A DNA stretch of 64,000 nucleotides from NCBI RefSeq assembly GCF_000719955.1, contig NZ_JOII01000021.1, forward strand, positions 1-64,000, read 5' to 3'. The DNA is from Streptomyces albidoflavus. GTDB lineage: Bacteria; Actinomycetota; Actinomycetes; Streptomycetales; Streptomycetaceae. Shown one piece after another: positions 33,425-43,600 of this stretch. Under the pieces are notes generated by a model, which was not told the origin of the DNA, ran no database searches, and saw only the letters and a list, made by a program, of their open reading frames with translations. The position numbers were made by a program, and so were the translations under genes. Positions within the stretch are counted from its first letter, which is position 1. Every line of letters begins with the position of its first letter.

Positions 33425-36400
33425 CAGAAGGTTACCTCACCGAAAACTCGCCCGCGCTGAAATCTGACCACTAGCGATGAGTTCCCCGGCAACATTCCTG
33501 CCACGTTCGGCGCGCAGAAACTGCATGGCCCGCCAGGCTTTGAAACCATCAGTCGTCCGGTCAAACCCCTGGATCCCGACTGTTTGGCCAGAATCCTCAT
33601 GATAGTGGCCGCCTGAACCTCGACATGCGAGCCAAAGAATTGGCCGCCGCCGGGGCTCGCCGCAGCAGGAATCGCACCCCTGTTGGCTCTGATCAACGGA
33701 TGGAGCCGATCGGAAGCCAGGTCAAACTCTCCGTGCCCCTGAACCCAGAGGTACCCGCCGGTAGCAACGTCCGGCCTGCTGGAATATGCAGCATTCTCCG
33801 AGGCTCTGGCATGCGCCCGCTCATCCGGAGTGGAGCAGTTGTGAACGAGTGCTGAGGTACCGCCTGCGACCACATGGTACGTATGGACGTCCGCCACCGT
33901 CAGGTTGTGGACGGTCGCGCGCTGGGTGGTGCTGGAGACCGCGGTGATCTGGACCCAGGTGCCTGCCGAGGTGTGGAGCCACTGGCCCGGCTGGAGTTGG
34001 CCGGCGTCGAGCCAGGTGTTCAGTTCCGGGACCCAGAACGGGTGGCCGTCGGTGGCGACGATGGTCGAGGTGGTGTCGCCGTCCTCGTCGCCGGGGGCGA
34101 ACTGGGTGGCGTCGACCGGGACCGAGCCGTCGGGCGGTGGGGTGGTGAGGGTGGTCGGGGCGCGTTCGGTGGTGGTGCGGATGGTGACGGTGACGAGGGT
34201 CTTGTCGCCCTTGCCGATGATGGTGGCGGCGACCGGCTGTGGCTTGGTCTCGCCGGTCTTCGGGTCGGTGGCGAGGACCTTGTCGCCCGTCCTGACGTCC
34301 TCGATGGGCTTCTTCGAGCCGTCGGCCATCAGGACCTTGGTGCCGGGGACGAAGCTGTTGACCTCGCAGCTCTGTGCCTGTGCCTCCTCGCTGACCGCGT
34401 CCTTGGTCTGCTCTCGGGCCTCTTCCTTGACCTTGTTGGTCTTGCGCTGGGTCGGCTTGGACTTCTGGGAGGGCTTCGACTTCGGTTTGGGCTGGGACTT
34501 GGGCTTGGCCTTTGCCTTGGGGGCCTTGTTGGCGCGGGCCTTGCGGGCCGCGGCGCGGGCCGCCTGGGCGCGCTTGGCGGCGGCGCGCTGGGCCCGCTGG
34601 CGGGCGGCCGCGGCGGCGCGCTTCGCCGCCGCCCGCTTGGCCGCCGCGCGGGCAGCCGCCCGCTTCGCCGCGGCGCGGGCGGCTGCCGCGCGCTTGCGGG
34701 CCGCCTCGCGGCGGGCCTTGGCGCGGGCCTTCGCACGGGCCTTGGCGGCGGCCCTGGCGCGGGCCTTGGCCAGGGCGCGGGCCCGGCGCTGGGCCGCCTT
34801 GCGGGCGGCGATGCGGGCGGCGCGCTTGGCGGCGGCGCGGGCGGCCGCGCGGATGGCGGCGCGGATCGCGATGCGCGCGGCGATGCCGACCAGGATCGGG
34901 AAGAACAGGCCGTCGGGGTCGGAGAAGGTGGCCGGCGCGTTGTTGGCGTAGGCGTAGGGGTTGATGGTGGCCGGGTCGGTGAAGTCGACCATGGGGTCGA
35001 CGGAGAGGAAGCGGCCGGTGGCCGGGTCGTAGGGGCGGGCGCCGAGCTGAGTGAGGCCGGTGTCCTCGTCCTTCAGGCCGCCGACGAAGCCGCGTCCGCC
35101 GGGCCAGCGGGACGGGGCCTCGCCCCGGTCCTCGCCGAACGGGGTGAGCTGGCGGCGGGTGACCGGCATGGACGCCTGCGTCATGTCGACGGAGGTCTGG
35201 GTGGAGCCGTGGTGGTCGGCGAGGAGGACCTGGAGTCCGCCGTCGCTGCTGCGGACCGTGGTGGAGCCGTCGGGGTGGGAGTAGAAGCGTTCGGTGGTGG
35301 TGGTGCCGTCGGGCTTGGCGGTCAGCTCGGTCTCGCCCAGGTAGAGCGTGGTGGAGCCGTCGGGGCCGTGGCGCAGGAGGCGTTCGCCGCTCGCGTCGTT
35401 GAGGTACTTGGTGGTCTTGGTGGTGCCGCCCTCGACGGGCTCGCTGACCTCGGTGAGGGCGCCTTCGGGGTCCCACTTGAGGGTCTGGGTGGTGCCGTTG
35501 TGCTGGCGGGTGGTGGTGTTGCCGGCCTTGTCGTAGCCGTAGACGGAGCGGGTGGTGCCGCCCGGGCCCTCGGAGGTGACCTCGGCCAGGCGGTTGGGGC
35601 CGCCGGCCTCGCCGCCGTAGGAGTAGGTGCGCTTGATGTCCTTGGCGGTGTTCCCGGCGGGGTCGTGCTCGGTGAGGGCGGTGCGGTTGCCGGAGTCGTC
35701 GAAGGTGTAGCTGTGCCAGTACGGCTGGTCGCCGCCGACCGTCGCCTTGCCGGGGCCGCCGGTGCAGGTGTCGTCGGCGGCGGTCCAGGCGGAGGTCATC
35801 CGGCGGAGCTGGTCGTAGACGAAGCACTGGGTGTCGGGGCCGGCCTGGCCGTCGGGCATGCCCTGGCCGGGGGTGCGCTTGATGGAGGTGAGGTTGCCGG
35901 CGTCGTCGTAGGTGTAGCCGGTGTCGTCGATGAGGGCGGGCTGGACGCCGCGGTCGTGCACGGTGCGGGTGAGCTGGCGGCTGAACTCGTCGTAGTAGTA
36001 CGAGGAGAAGAGCTTGCGGCCGGCCGGGCCGGCCTCGGTGCGCAGGACCTCGCCGAAGCGGGAGTAGGTGACGCCCGCGACGTAGGTGGTGTTGCCGGTG
36101 ATGGAGAGTGGCAGGTCGTCGGTGGTGGTGTAGCGGAAGACCAGGCGCTCGGAGGCGAGGTTGCCGGCCTTGGGGAGCTGGACCCAGGCGAGGTTGCCGG
36201 TGTCGGTGTAGTCGTACCGGTAGTCGTACGTGCCGGCGACCTTGCCCGCCGCCGCCGAGATGGTGGTGCGGGTGGCGAGGGGGCGGTTGGCCTTGTCGTA
36301 GGAGGTGATCTCCTCGCGGTGCGCGTTGCCCTCGTCGTCGTAGCGGATCGCCGCGGTGGGCAGGCCCTTGCCGAGGGTGTCGTAGGTCCACTCCAGGCGC

Positions 36401-39400
36401 TTCCTGCCGTCGGCGGAGTCCTCGCGCAGGGAGGTGGGGCGGCCGGCCTTGTCGTAGGTGGTGACGAGGCGTTCGCCGTTGGGGTTGGTGGTGGCGACGA
36501 GGTTGTCGGTCGCGTCGAACTCGTAGGTGGTGCGGCCGCCGTCGGGGTCGGTGGTGGCGGTCTGGCGGCCCCGCGCGTCGTAGCTGAAGGTGTACTCGGC
36601 GCCGCCCGGCTCGACGATCCTGGTGAGCTGGTCGAGGGCGTCGTAGTGGTAGGTGGTGTCGCGCCAGGCGCTGCGGTCCTTCTTGGTGTACTCGCGCAGG
36701 CGGGACTGGCGGCCCTCGGCGTCGGTGTAGGTGGTGGTCACCGTGTCGCCCTCGGGCGGGACGACGGTGGAGGCGTCGCCGTCCTTCTCCAGGGTGGTGC
36801 GGGTGGTCTCCTCGCCGTAGGCGTACGAGACCTCGCGGACCGCCTCGCCGGAGCCGTCGTAGGTGACGCGGTTCTGGCTGGGGACGACGTTGTCGCCGAC
36901 GACCAGGATGGTGGTGCTGACGGGCTGGTCGTTGTAGTAGCCGTCGTTGGTGACGAGCTCGCGGCCGGCGGAGTCGTAGAAGGTGTCGTTGACGATGCGG
37001 CCCTCGCCGCCGACGGCGGGGTCCTGGGTCTGGCGGACGCGCAGGTGGCCGTCGAGGATCTCGTGGCTGACGGCGTAGCTGCCGTCGTCCTTGAGGGTCT
37101 CGTTGGTGACGACGGTGGGCTTGGTCTTGGTGATGGCGTACTGGTAGCGGGCGTTGGGCGCCTTGGTCTTGTCGCGGTCGATGTCCCAGACCTTGAGCAG
37201 GCGGCCCAGCGGGTCGTACTCCATGTCGACGCGCTCGCCGTTGGGCCCGATGTCGGCGGTGCTCAGGCCGCGCTGGACGTCGAACTCGGTGGTCTCGGTG
37301 TGGCCGAGCGGGTCGGTGGTGACCTGGGTGTGCGGGACGGCGACGGTCGCCGGGGTGAAGGCGACGGTGGTCTTGTTGTCCTCGGCGTCCCAGGTGGCGG
37401 TCTCGCGGCCGTGCAGGTCGTAGGCGGTGCGGTCGGTGGTGGTGTAGCTCTTGCCGTCGACGTCCAGTTCCTGGACCTCGGTGACCAGGCCCTTGGTGGG
37501 CTTGTCGCCGAAGGCGCCGCCGTCGTAGAGGGAGCGGGTGTCGTCGATGACGGTGGCGGAGGCGTCGTCGCAGGCGCCGTTCCTGGTGACCTCGCGCGAC
37601 TCGGTGTCCACGATGTACGCGTCGGTGTCGCGGACGTAGCTCGTCAGGGTGCAGACCAGGCGGCCGCCCGCGGTCTTCTCCTCGACCTTGGTGGGCATGC
37701 CGTAGCTGTCGTAGGCGGTGGTCTCGGTGGAGCGGCGGTACGTGTCGCCCTTGACCAGTTCGCGGGTCTCGGAGGTGACCGGGTGGACCATCCACGCTTC
37801 CAGCGCGGTGGTGCCGGTGCGGGCCCGGGAGGCCGTCTTCACGGCGGACGGGGTCACCTTGACGGCGGAGTCGACGGAGCCGCCGACGGCGTCGTAGGTG
37901 ATCTCCTCGCGCAACTGGCCCTGGAACTCGGTGCGGTCGGGGTGGGTGCCGCCCTCGGAGTCGGTGACGGAGGCGGTGCGGGTGCCCGAGGGCAGCTTGT
38001 CGCCGTGCATGCCGCGGAAGTAGCGGTGCTCGGTGAGCTGCTGGGGGTCGCCGTCACTGGTGTCGCCGACGCGGGTGCGGACCCGCTCGTAGCCCCGGTA
38101 CTGCGACCAGGTGCGCTCCTTGGCCGCGGTGTGCTCGCTGTCGTCGTACGCCCAGGCGGCGCCGCCCAGGTACTCGTAGGAGGTGACGGTGGCGCGGGCG
38201 CCCGCGACGTTGTCCTCCTCGCGGACCTTGGTGACGACGTACTTGTGGAACCAGTCCTGGACGGGGTCGGTGGCGCCCTTCGGGGTCCAGAACTGCGGGT
38301 AGCAGCGCATCGTGTTGGTGTGCGGCGAGGCCGGCAGCTTCACGGGGGTGCGGGCGCTGCACTCGGCGTCGGAGTAGGTGACGCCGATGGTGCCGCCGGT
38401 CTCGGTGTCGACCGCCTGGACGCGCAGCCGGGAGAAGGGCTCCAGCCCTTCGAAGCCGTCGACGCGGTTGTCCAGCTGCTGGCCCCGGAAGGTGACCTTC
38501 GGCATGTCGGCGGTGGCGCCGTCGGCCGCGTGGCCGGTGCGGCCGACGGACTTGAGCCAGAGGGCGGGCGAGGTGCCGTCGCCGGTGGCGGGGAAGCTCT
38601 GGTCGAGGGTGAAGGTGTCGACCGGGCGGAGGGTGGAGCCGGCCAGTACCTTGGTGGTGATCTTGACGAGCCGCTTGGTGGACCAGAAGGTCGGGGTGTT
38701 CTTGTTCTTGCACTCCTCGCCGGGCAGGCACTGCTGGTCCAGCGGGGTGTCGGGCCAGTGCTTGGCGTTGGCGGCCTTGCGGTCGGCCTCGGCACAGGCG
38801 AACGCCTCGGTGGGCACGCACCGTTCGGTGACGCCGAACTCGACGCGGGCGGCCGGGTCGCTGGTGAAGAGCTTGTCGGCGCGCTGGCCGTAGTCGATGC
38901 GGTGCGGGTACGCGGCCCGGTCGTAGGTGACACCGGCGGGCTTGTCGTTCTGCCCGTAGCGGTTGGTCTCCTTGGTCCACCAGACCGTCATGGCGTCGCC
39001 GAGCGGGTCGACGACCTGGTCGAGCATCCAGCGCCAGCCCTGGGTGCAGAAGGACGAGGCGAAGGCGGAGGCGTGGCAGTCCTCGCCGGGGTGGTTGCCC
39101 GCGACGGGGACGGTGAGCACGGAGTGGGTGCGCTGGCTCCCGGCGCCGGGCAGCTTGTTCAGGCCGAAGTGGTACTGGGTGCCGTCGGTGGTGGTGAGGA
39201 CCCAGTACTCGCCCTTGTACGCGCCGTTCTCGGCGCCGGTCTTGCGCTCCAGCCGGGTGCCGTCGTCGTCGGCGGGGCGCCAGACGCCGGTCTTGTCGTC
39301 CTTGACCAGCTCGTTGCTGGAGCCGTCGAGGGACATGACCATCTGCTCGGTGCCCCAGCACAGGTCACCGGTCTTGCCGCTCTCGCCGGGGTTGTTGGCG

Positions 39401-40452
39401 CCGCTGCCCTGGTCGTCGGCGCAGGGGCGGTAGCGGCGCTCGATGAAGCCGGGCTCCCAGTCCCAGCCCTCGGCGATCCAGGAGGACTGGGAGTTGGTGG
39501 AGGCGGTGCGGCCGTCGACGGCCTGCGAGGAGTAGCCGATCTCGATGTCGGGGGCGGGGCCGCCGGGGGTCTCGGGGACGTCGACCGGGTAGCTCCAGGA
39601 GAAGCCGCCGGAGGAGCTGCCGGCCATCCAGGACCCGGAGGGTGACAGGGAGGTGGCGCCGTAGTTGCCGCCCGCGCCGCCGGCCGAGGCGACGGCGGCG
39701 AGGGTGACGGGGGCGGCCGAGGCGGACTTGGGGAGGGTGATCTCGCCGGTCAGGGTGCGGTCGGCGGTGTCGTTGGCGGTGGTGACCTCGTCGCCGGTGG
39801 CGAGGTCGACCAGGCCCAGGCGGCTGCCCCAGTCGGCGCCGAAGTTCTTCTCGTAGGCGGAGTAGTCGAGTTCGACGCGGACCGTGCCCTCGGCGGGCGT
39901 GGCGTCTAGGTCGGCGGAACGGGCCAGGAGACCGGGCTCGGCGGGGGCGACGGTCAGCAGCAGGCCGTCGGGGACCCCGGCCTCGCGGGCGGCGGCGCGG
40001 TCGGCGATCTCGACGGCGACGTGGGCGGCGGGGCCCTCGGCCGCGGCGCGGGCGGCGGCCTTGCCCGCGGGGCGGGCGGCGACGGGCAGGTCGGTGCGGA
40101 GGCCGGGGACGCGGCCGGCCTTCTCACCAAGGAGCGGCGCCTGCTCCTTCGCGGGGGTCTCGCCCGCCGGGGTGACGGGGGTGACGGTGCGGCCGGCGGG
40201 CCAGCTGGTGGCGCCGGGGGTGTGGGGACGCGCGGCGTCGTCGGGTCTGGAGCGCTTCTTCGGGACGTGGTCGGTGCCGGGCACGGACTTGTCGTCGACC
40301 AGCTCGGGCCGCTCGTCCTTCAGCGAGGCCGCGTACGCGACGTCGGTGGACGGGATGAGGGCGACCAGGAGCGCCACGGCGGTGAGGACCGCCACGGAGA
40401 CCAGCACTCTCGCGACGTGCTTGAGCTTCGGAAGGGTGTGGTCCACGTACAC
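33424..40452 (-). CDS. Secreted RHS polymorphic toxin with HINT and DddA-like deaminase tip
   Basis: 2342 residues. In order: signal peptide or anchor (VARVLVSVAVLTAVALLVAL, to about 41); a large N-terminal region; RHS/YD repeats (about 1000-1800) closing with YDPATGRFLSVDP near 1808; an Ala/Arg/Lys-rich helical then Lys/Pro-rich linker (about 1850-2020); a PT-HINT domain from Cys2029 (NSFVPGTKVLMADG) to VHNC2206; and a 136-residue tip. The tip has the cytidine-deaminase signature: HVE (His2276, Glu2278) and PCSFC (Cys2310, Cys2313), as in SCP1.201-like/DddA toxins that deaminate cytosine in DNA. HINT should release the tip. The start is GTG 40452 with AAGGGC upstream. Whether the target is double- or single-stranded DNA is not decidable here. 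Confidence 0.88.
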   Translation of the reverse strand: MYVDHTLPKLKHVARVLVSVAVLTAVALLVALIPSTDVAYAASLKDERPELVDDKSVPGTDHVPKKRSRPDDAARPHTPGATSWPAGRTVTPVTPAGETPAKEQAPLLGEKAGRVPGLRTDLPVAARPAGKAAARAAAEGPAAHVAVEIADRAAAREAGVPDGLLLTVAPAEPGLLARSADLDATPAEGTVRVELDYSAYEKNFGADWGSRLGLVDLATGDEVTTANDTADRTLTGEITLPKSASAAPVTLAAVASAGGAGGNYGATSLSPSGSWMAGSSSGGFSWSYPVDVPETPGGPAPDIEIGYSSQAVDGRTASTNSQSSWIAEGWDWEPGFIERRYRPCADDQGSGANNPGESGKTGDLCWGTEQMVMSLDGSSNELVKDDKTGVWRPADDDGTRLERKTGAENGAYKGEYWVLTTTDGTQYHFGLNKLPGAGSQRTHSVLTVPVAGNHPGEDCHASAFASSFCTQGWRWMLDQVVDPLGDAMTVWWTKETNRYGQNDKPAGVTYDRAAYPHRIDYGQRADKLFTSDPAARVEFGVTERCVPTEAFACAEADRKAANAKHWPDTPLDQQCLPGEECKNKNTPTFWSTKRLVKITTKVLAGSTLRPVDTFTLDQSFPATGDGTSPALWLKSVGRTGHAADGATADMPKVTFRGQQLDNRVDGFEGLEPFSRLRVQAVDTETGGTIGVTYSDAECSARTPVKLPASPHTNTMRCYPQFWTPKGATDPVQDWFHKYVVTKVREEDNVAGARATVTSYEYLGGAAWAYDDSEHTAAKERTWSQYRGYERVRTRVGDTSDGDPQQLTEHRYFRGMHGDKLPSGTRTASVTDSEGGTHPDRTEFQGQLREEITYDAVGGSVDSAVKVTPSAVKTASRARTGTTALEAWMVHPVTSETRELVKGDTYRRSTETTAYDSYGMPTKVEEKTAGGRLVCTLTSYVRDTDAYIVDTESREVTRNGACDDASATVIDDTRSLYDGGAFGDKPTKGLVTEVQELDVDGKSYTTTDRTAYDLHGRETATWDAEDNKTTVAFTPATVAVPHTQVTTDPLGHTETTEFDVQRGLSTADIGPNGERVDMEYDPLGRLLKVWDIDRDKTKAPNARYQYAITKTKPTVVTNETLKDDGSYAVSHEILDGHLRVRQTQDPAVGGEGRIVNDTFYDSAGRELVTNDGYYNDQPVSTTILVVGDNVVPSQNRVTYDGSGEAVREVSYAYGEETTRTTLEKDGDASTVVPPEGDTVTTTYTDAEGRQSRLREYTKKDRSAWRDTTYHYDALDQLTRIVEPGGAEYTFSYDARGRQTATTDPDGGRTTYEFDATDNLVATTNPNGERLVTTYDKAGRPTSLREDSADGRKRLEWTYDTLGKGLPTAAIRYDDEGNAHREEITSYDKANRPLATRTTISAAAGKVAGTYDYRYDYTDTGNLAWVQLPKAGNLASERLVFRYTTTDDLPLSITGNTTYVAGVTYSRFGEVLRTEAGPAGRKLFSSYYYDEFSRQLTRTVHDRGVQPALIDDTGYTYDDAGNLTSIKRTPGQGMPDGQAGPDTQCFVYDQLRRMTSAWTAADDTCTGGPGKATVGGDQPYWHSYTFDDSGNRTALTEHDPAGNTAKDIKRTYSYGGEAGGPNRLAEVTSEGPGGTTRSVYGYDKAGNTTTRQHNGTTQTLKWDPEGALTEVSEPVEGGTTKTTKYLNDASGERLLRHGPDGSTTLYLGETELTAKPDGTTTTERFYSHPDGSTTVRSSDGGLQVLLADHHGSTQTSVDMTQASMPVTRRQLTPFGEDRGEAPSRWPGGRGFVGGLKDEDTGLTQLGARPYDPATGRFLSVDPMVDFTDPATINPYAYANNAPATFSDPDGLFFPILVGIAARIAIRAAIRAAARAAAKRAARIAARKAAQRRARALAKARARAAAKARAKARAKARREAARKRAAAARAAAKRAAARAAAKRAAAKRAAAAARQRAQRAAAKRAQAARAAARKARANKAPKAKAKPKSQPKPKSKPSQKSKPTQRKTNKVKEEAREQTKDAVSEEAQAQSCEVNSFVPGTKVLMADGSKKPIEDVRTGDKVLATDPKTGETKPQPVAATIIGKGDKTLVTVTIRTTTERAPTTLTTPPPDGSVPVDATQFAPGDEDGDTTSTIVATDGHPFWVPELNTWLDAGQLQPGQWLHTSAGTWVQITAVSSTTQRATVHNLTVADVHTYHVVAGGTSALVHNCSTPDERAHARASENAAYSSRPDVATGGYLWVQGHGEFDLASDRLHPLIRANRGAIPAAASPGGGQFFGSHVEVQAATIMRILAKQSGSRGLTGRLMVSKPGGPCSFCAPNVAGMLPGNSSLVVRFQRGRVFGEVTF
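34480..34905 (-). repeat. Ala/Arg/Lys low-complexity block inside the RHS gene
   Basis: A stretch coding about 140 residues made almost only of Ala, Arg and Lys (repeats of AAARAAAKRA type), followed by KPKSQPKPKSKPSQ-like sequence. At DNA level it is a chain of GCG/GCC/CGC codons with near-tandem similarity, prone to slippage and length change. Confidence 0.8.
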
Positions 40453-40655
40453 GGGTGCGCCCTTGTTCGATCCGACCGGAACGGACGCACCTTAAGAGTG
40501 ATGATTGTGTAATGGCAAGGTGTGATCAGCTTCATCAAATAGTCATGGTTGGCTAAAACTTGACCACACGTCAGTCACTGCAGCTCGTTTCCGTACCGCT
40601 CCGCCCCAGGCGTGCCCGCCCGGGGTCCGGCTCCTTCCGAACAGAGAGACGTGCC
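40453..40655. promoter_or_regulatory. A/T-rich divergent promoter region, RHS toxin / DNRLRE protein
   Basis: This is the most A/T-rich spot of its neighbourhood (40495-40560). On the minus strand TTGCCA and TTAAGG stand 17 bp apart upstream of the toxin and could be a promoter. The two secreted proteins are divergent and probably share control. Confidence 0.45.
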
Positions 40656-43600
40656 ATGCCGGTCATGAAGAGACCCGGCGCGCCGCGCCGCGGACGGCTC
40701 GCGATACCCGCCGCCGTCGCCGCGCTCGCCTGCCTGATCACCGCCGCCCCCGCCCAGGCGGCCCCGCCCACCGCTCCCCCGCCGGTCACCGGCGGCGAAC
40801 TCACCGAGGAGTCGCGGGCGGTGGCCCGGGCCGAGGACTCCGGGACACCGGTGGAGGTGGCCTCCGCCCGCACCGAGACCGGCGAGGTGCACGCCATGCC
40901 GGACGGCACCCTGCGCCTGACCCAGCACGCGGCCCCGGTCCGTACCCGGCACGACGGCGTGTGGAAGGACATCGACACCACCCTCTCCGCCCGGGACGGC
41001 CGCGTCGCGCCCCGCTCGGCCGCCGGTGACGTGAACTTCTCCGGCGGCGGTGACGGACCGCTCGCCGTCCTCACCGACCAGGGCCGCAGCGTCGAGCTGA
41101 GTTGGCCGAAAACGCTCCCCGCGCCGGTCCTCCAGGGCAACACCGCCACGTACCGGAACGTCCTCGACGGCGTCGACCTCGCGGTCACCGCCCAGGTCGA
41201 CGGCTTCTCGCACGTCCTCGTCGTGCACAGCGCCGAGGCGGCCGCCGACCCTGCGCTGAAGGAGATCTCCTACGGCCTGAAGGGCGAGGGCGTCACCGTC
41301 GAGCGCGACACGGAGTCCAACACGCTGCGCGCCCTCAACCCGGCCGGCCAGGAGCTGTTCGCCACCGCCACACCCCGCATGTGGGACTCGGGCGACGCCC
41401 CGGCCCGGCGGTCCCAGGGGGCCCGGACCGCCGACACGCTCTCCCCCGTCGACCCGCTCGCCCCCGACGTCCGCTCCGCCGAGGTCGGCATGGAGACCTC
41501 CGGCTCCACCCTCACCCTCACCCCGGACCAGGAACTGCTCCGCGGCGAGGAGACCAGCTACCCGGTCTACATCGACCCCAACTTCAGCGGCTCCAAGCTC
41601 GCCTGGACGATCGCCTACGACCGCCACAAGAACTCGTCCTTCTGGAACGGCACCAACTGGACCGGCAGTTACGCCAACGAGGCCCGGGTCGGCTACGAGA
41701 GCGACACCAAGGGCACCTCGCGGGCCTTCTTCCGCCTCAACTCCAAGGAGCTGGCCGGGGCGACGGTGCTCTCCGCCCAGTTCCAGATCACCAACACCTA
41801 CTCGTGGTCCTGCCAGGCCCGCAACGTCGAACTCTGGCTGACCGGCGGCATCTCCGCCTCCACCACCTGGAACAAGCAGCCCTCCTGGGCGACCCACCTG
41901 CAGACCAAGTCCTTCGCCCACGGCTACACCGGCTGCGGCGCGAAGTCCGTCGACTTCAACGCCACCGAGGCCGCCAAGCGCTCCGCCGCCAACGGCTGGG
42001 CCAACATCACCCTGGGCCTGCGCGCCAGCTCGGAATCGGACACCTACACCTGGAAGCGGTTCAACTCCAACCCGAAGATCATCGTCAGCTACAACCGTGC
42101 CCCCAACACCGCCCTGGCGATGGAGACCCGGCCCAGCACGGCCAACGACACCGCCTGCGCGGTGGCCCCGTACGTCTTCGTCGGCAACACCGACGTGACC
42201 CTGCGGGCCCGCGTCAGCGACCCCGACGGCGACAAGGTCACCGCCCGCTTCCACCTCTGGCCGACCGGCAAGCACCCCAACGACGCGGCCGACGGCGTCT
42301 TCGTCGTCAACGTCGACAAGACCAACATCACCAGCGGGGGCTGGGCCGAGCACACCGTCAGCAAGGACACCCTGAAGAAGTACGAAGGGTTCGGCAGCGG
42401 CGGCCGCTTCTCCTGGAAGGTGCAGGCCAGGGACGCGCACAGCGCCTCGGACTGGCTGCCGACCCAGGGCGCGCCCGGCTGCCAGTTCGGCTTCGACTCC
42501 GCCCGGCCCTCCGCCCTTCCCCAGGTCAGCTCCCCGGAGTTCCCCGGCAGCGGTGACGGCTCGGTCGGCGCGCCCGCCCGCACCCCGGGCTCCTTCACGT
42601 TCAGCTCCGGCGGCGTCTCCGACGTCGTCTCGTACACCTACGGCCTGAACGTCTCCCCGCCCACCACCAAGGCGGAACCGGCCACCGCCGGCGGCCCGGT
42701 CACCGTCAAGCTGACCCCGGGCTACGCCGGACCGCACACCCTGTACGTCTTCAGCACCGACCGCGCCGGCAACAGGTCCGACACCCAGGCGTACTCCTTC
42801 TACGCGGACAGCCCGGGGACGCCCGACAAGCCCGGCGACGCCAACGGCGACGGCTTCCCCGACCTGTACTCGCTCGACGCCTCCGGCGGGCTGCGGCTGC
42901 ACCCCGGCTCCGGCGGCGGCGGCACCGTCGGCACCGCGTCCGCCCTGCCCGCGCTCGGGCTGAAGGACGCGCTGGTCACCCGGCGCGGGGACTGGACCGC
43001 CGACTCCTTCGAGGACCTGGTGGCCCGGCACGCCGACGGCACGCTCTGGCTCTACCCGGCCGACGGCACCGGCCGGGTCGCCGACCTCACCCGGCAGCAG
43101 GTCCGCCAGTTCACCCGGCCCGGCGACGAGGGGCACATCGACCCCGCCACCTTCCGGCAGCTGGTCTCCCTCGGCGACCTCGGCCAGCCCGACCAGGCCG
43201 CCAGCCCCGACTTCCTCGCGGTGATCGGCGACGCGCTCTGGTACCTGCCCGGGTTCGGCGGCGGCTACCTGGACGAGGGCTACCCGCTGGCCGACAGCGG
43301 CTGGGCGGGCCGCACCCTGGTCCCCACCGGCGACCTGGACGGCGACGGCCACCCCGACCTGCTGGTCCGTGACACCGCCGACGGCAAGCTCTGGCTGTAC
43401 CGGGGCCGGGCCGGGGCGGACGGCTCGACCGACCCGCTCTCGCTGGCCGACGACACCCGCCGCACCGCCTACGGCACGGGCTTCACCCCCGCCGCCCACC
43501 CGCTGCTCGCCGCACCCGGCGACGCCGACGGCGACGGCGTGGGCGACCTGTGGACGACGGCCCCCTCCGCCCAGGGCGGCGCGCTCCTCTTCCACCGGGG

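Noticed and set aside
33874..39645. 1923-codon open frame on the plus strand opposite the RHS gene
   Set aside because: Gly/Val/Ala/Asp-rich nonsense mirrored from the RHS codons; the minus strand has RHS, HINT and deaminase motifs.
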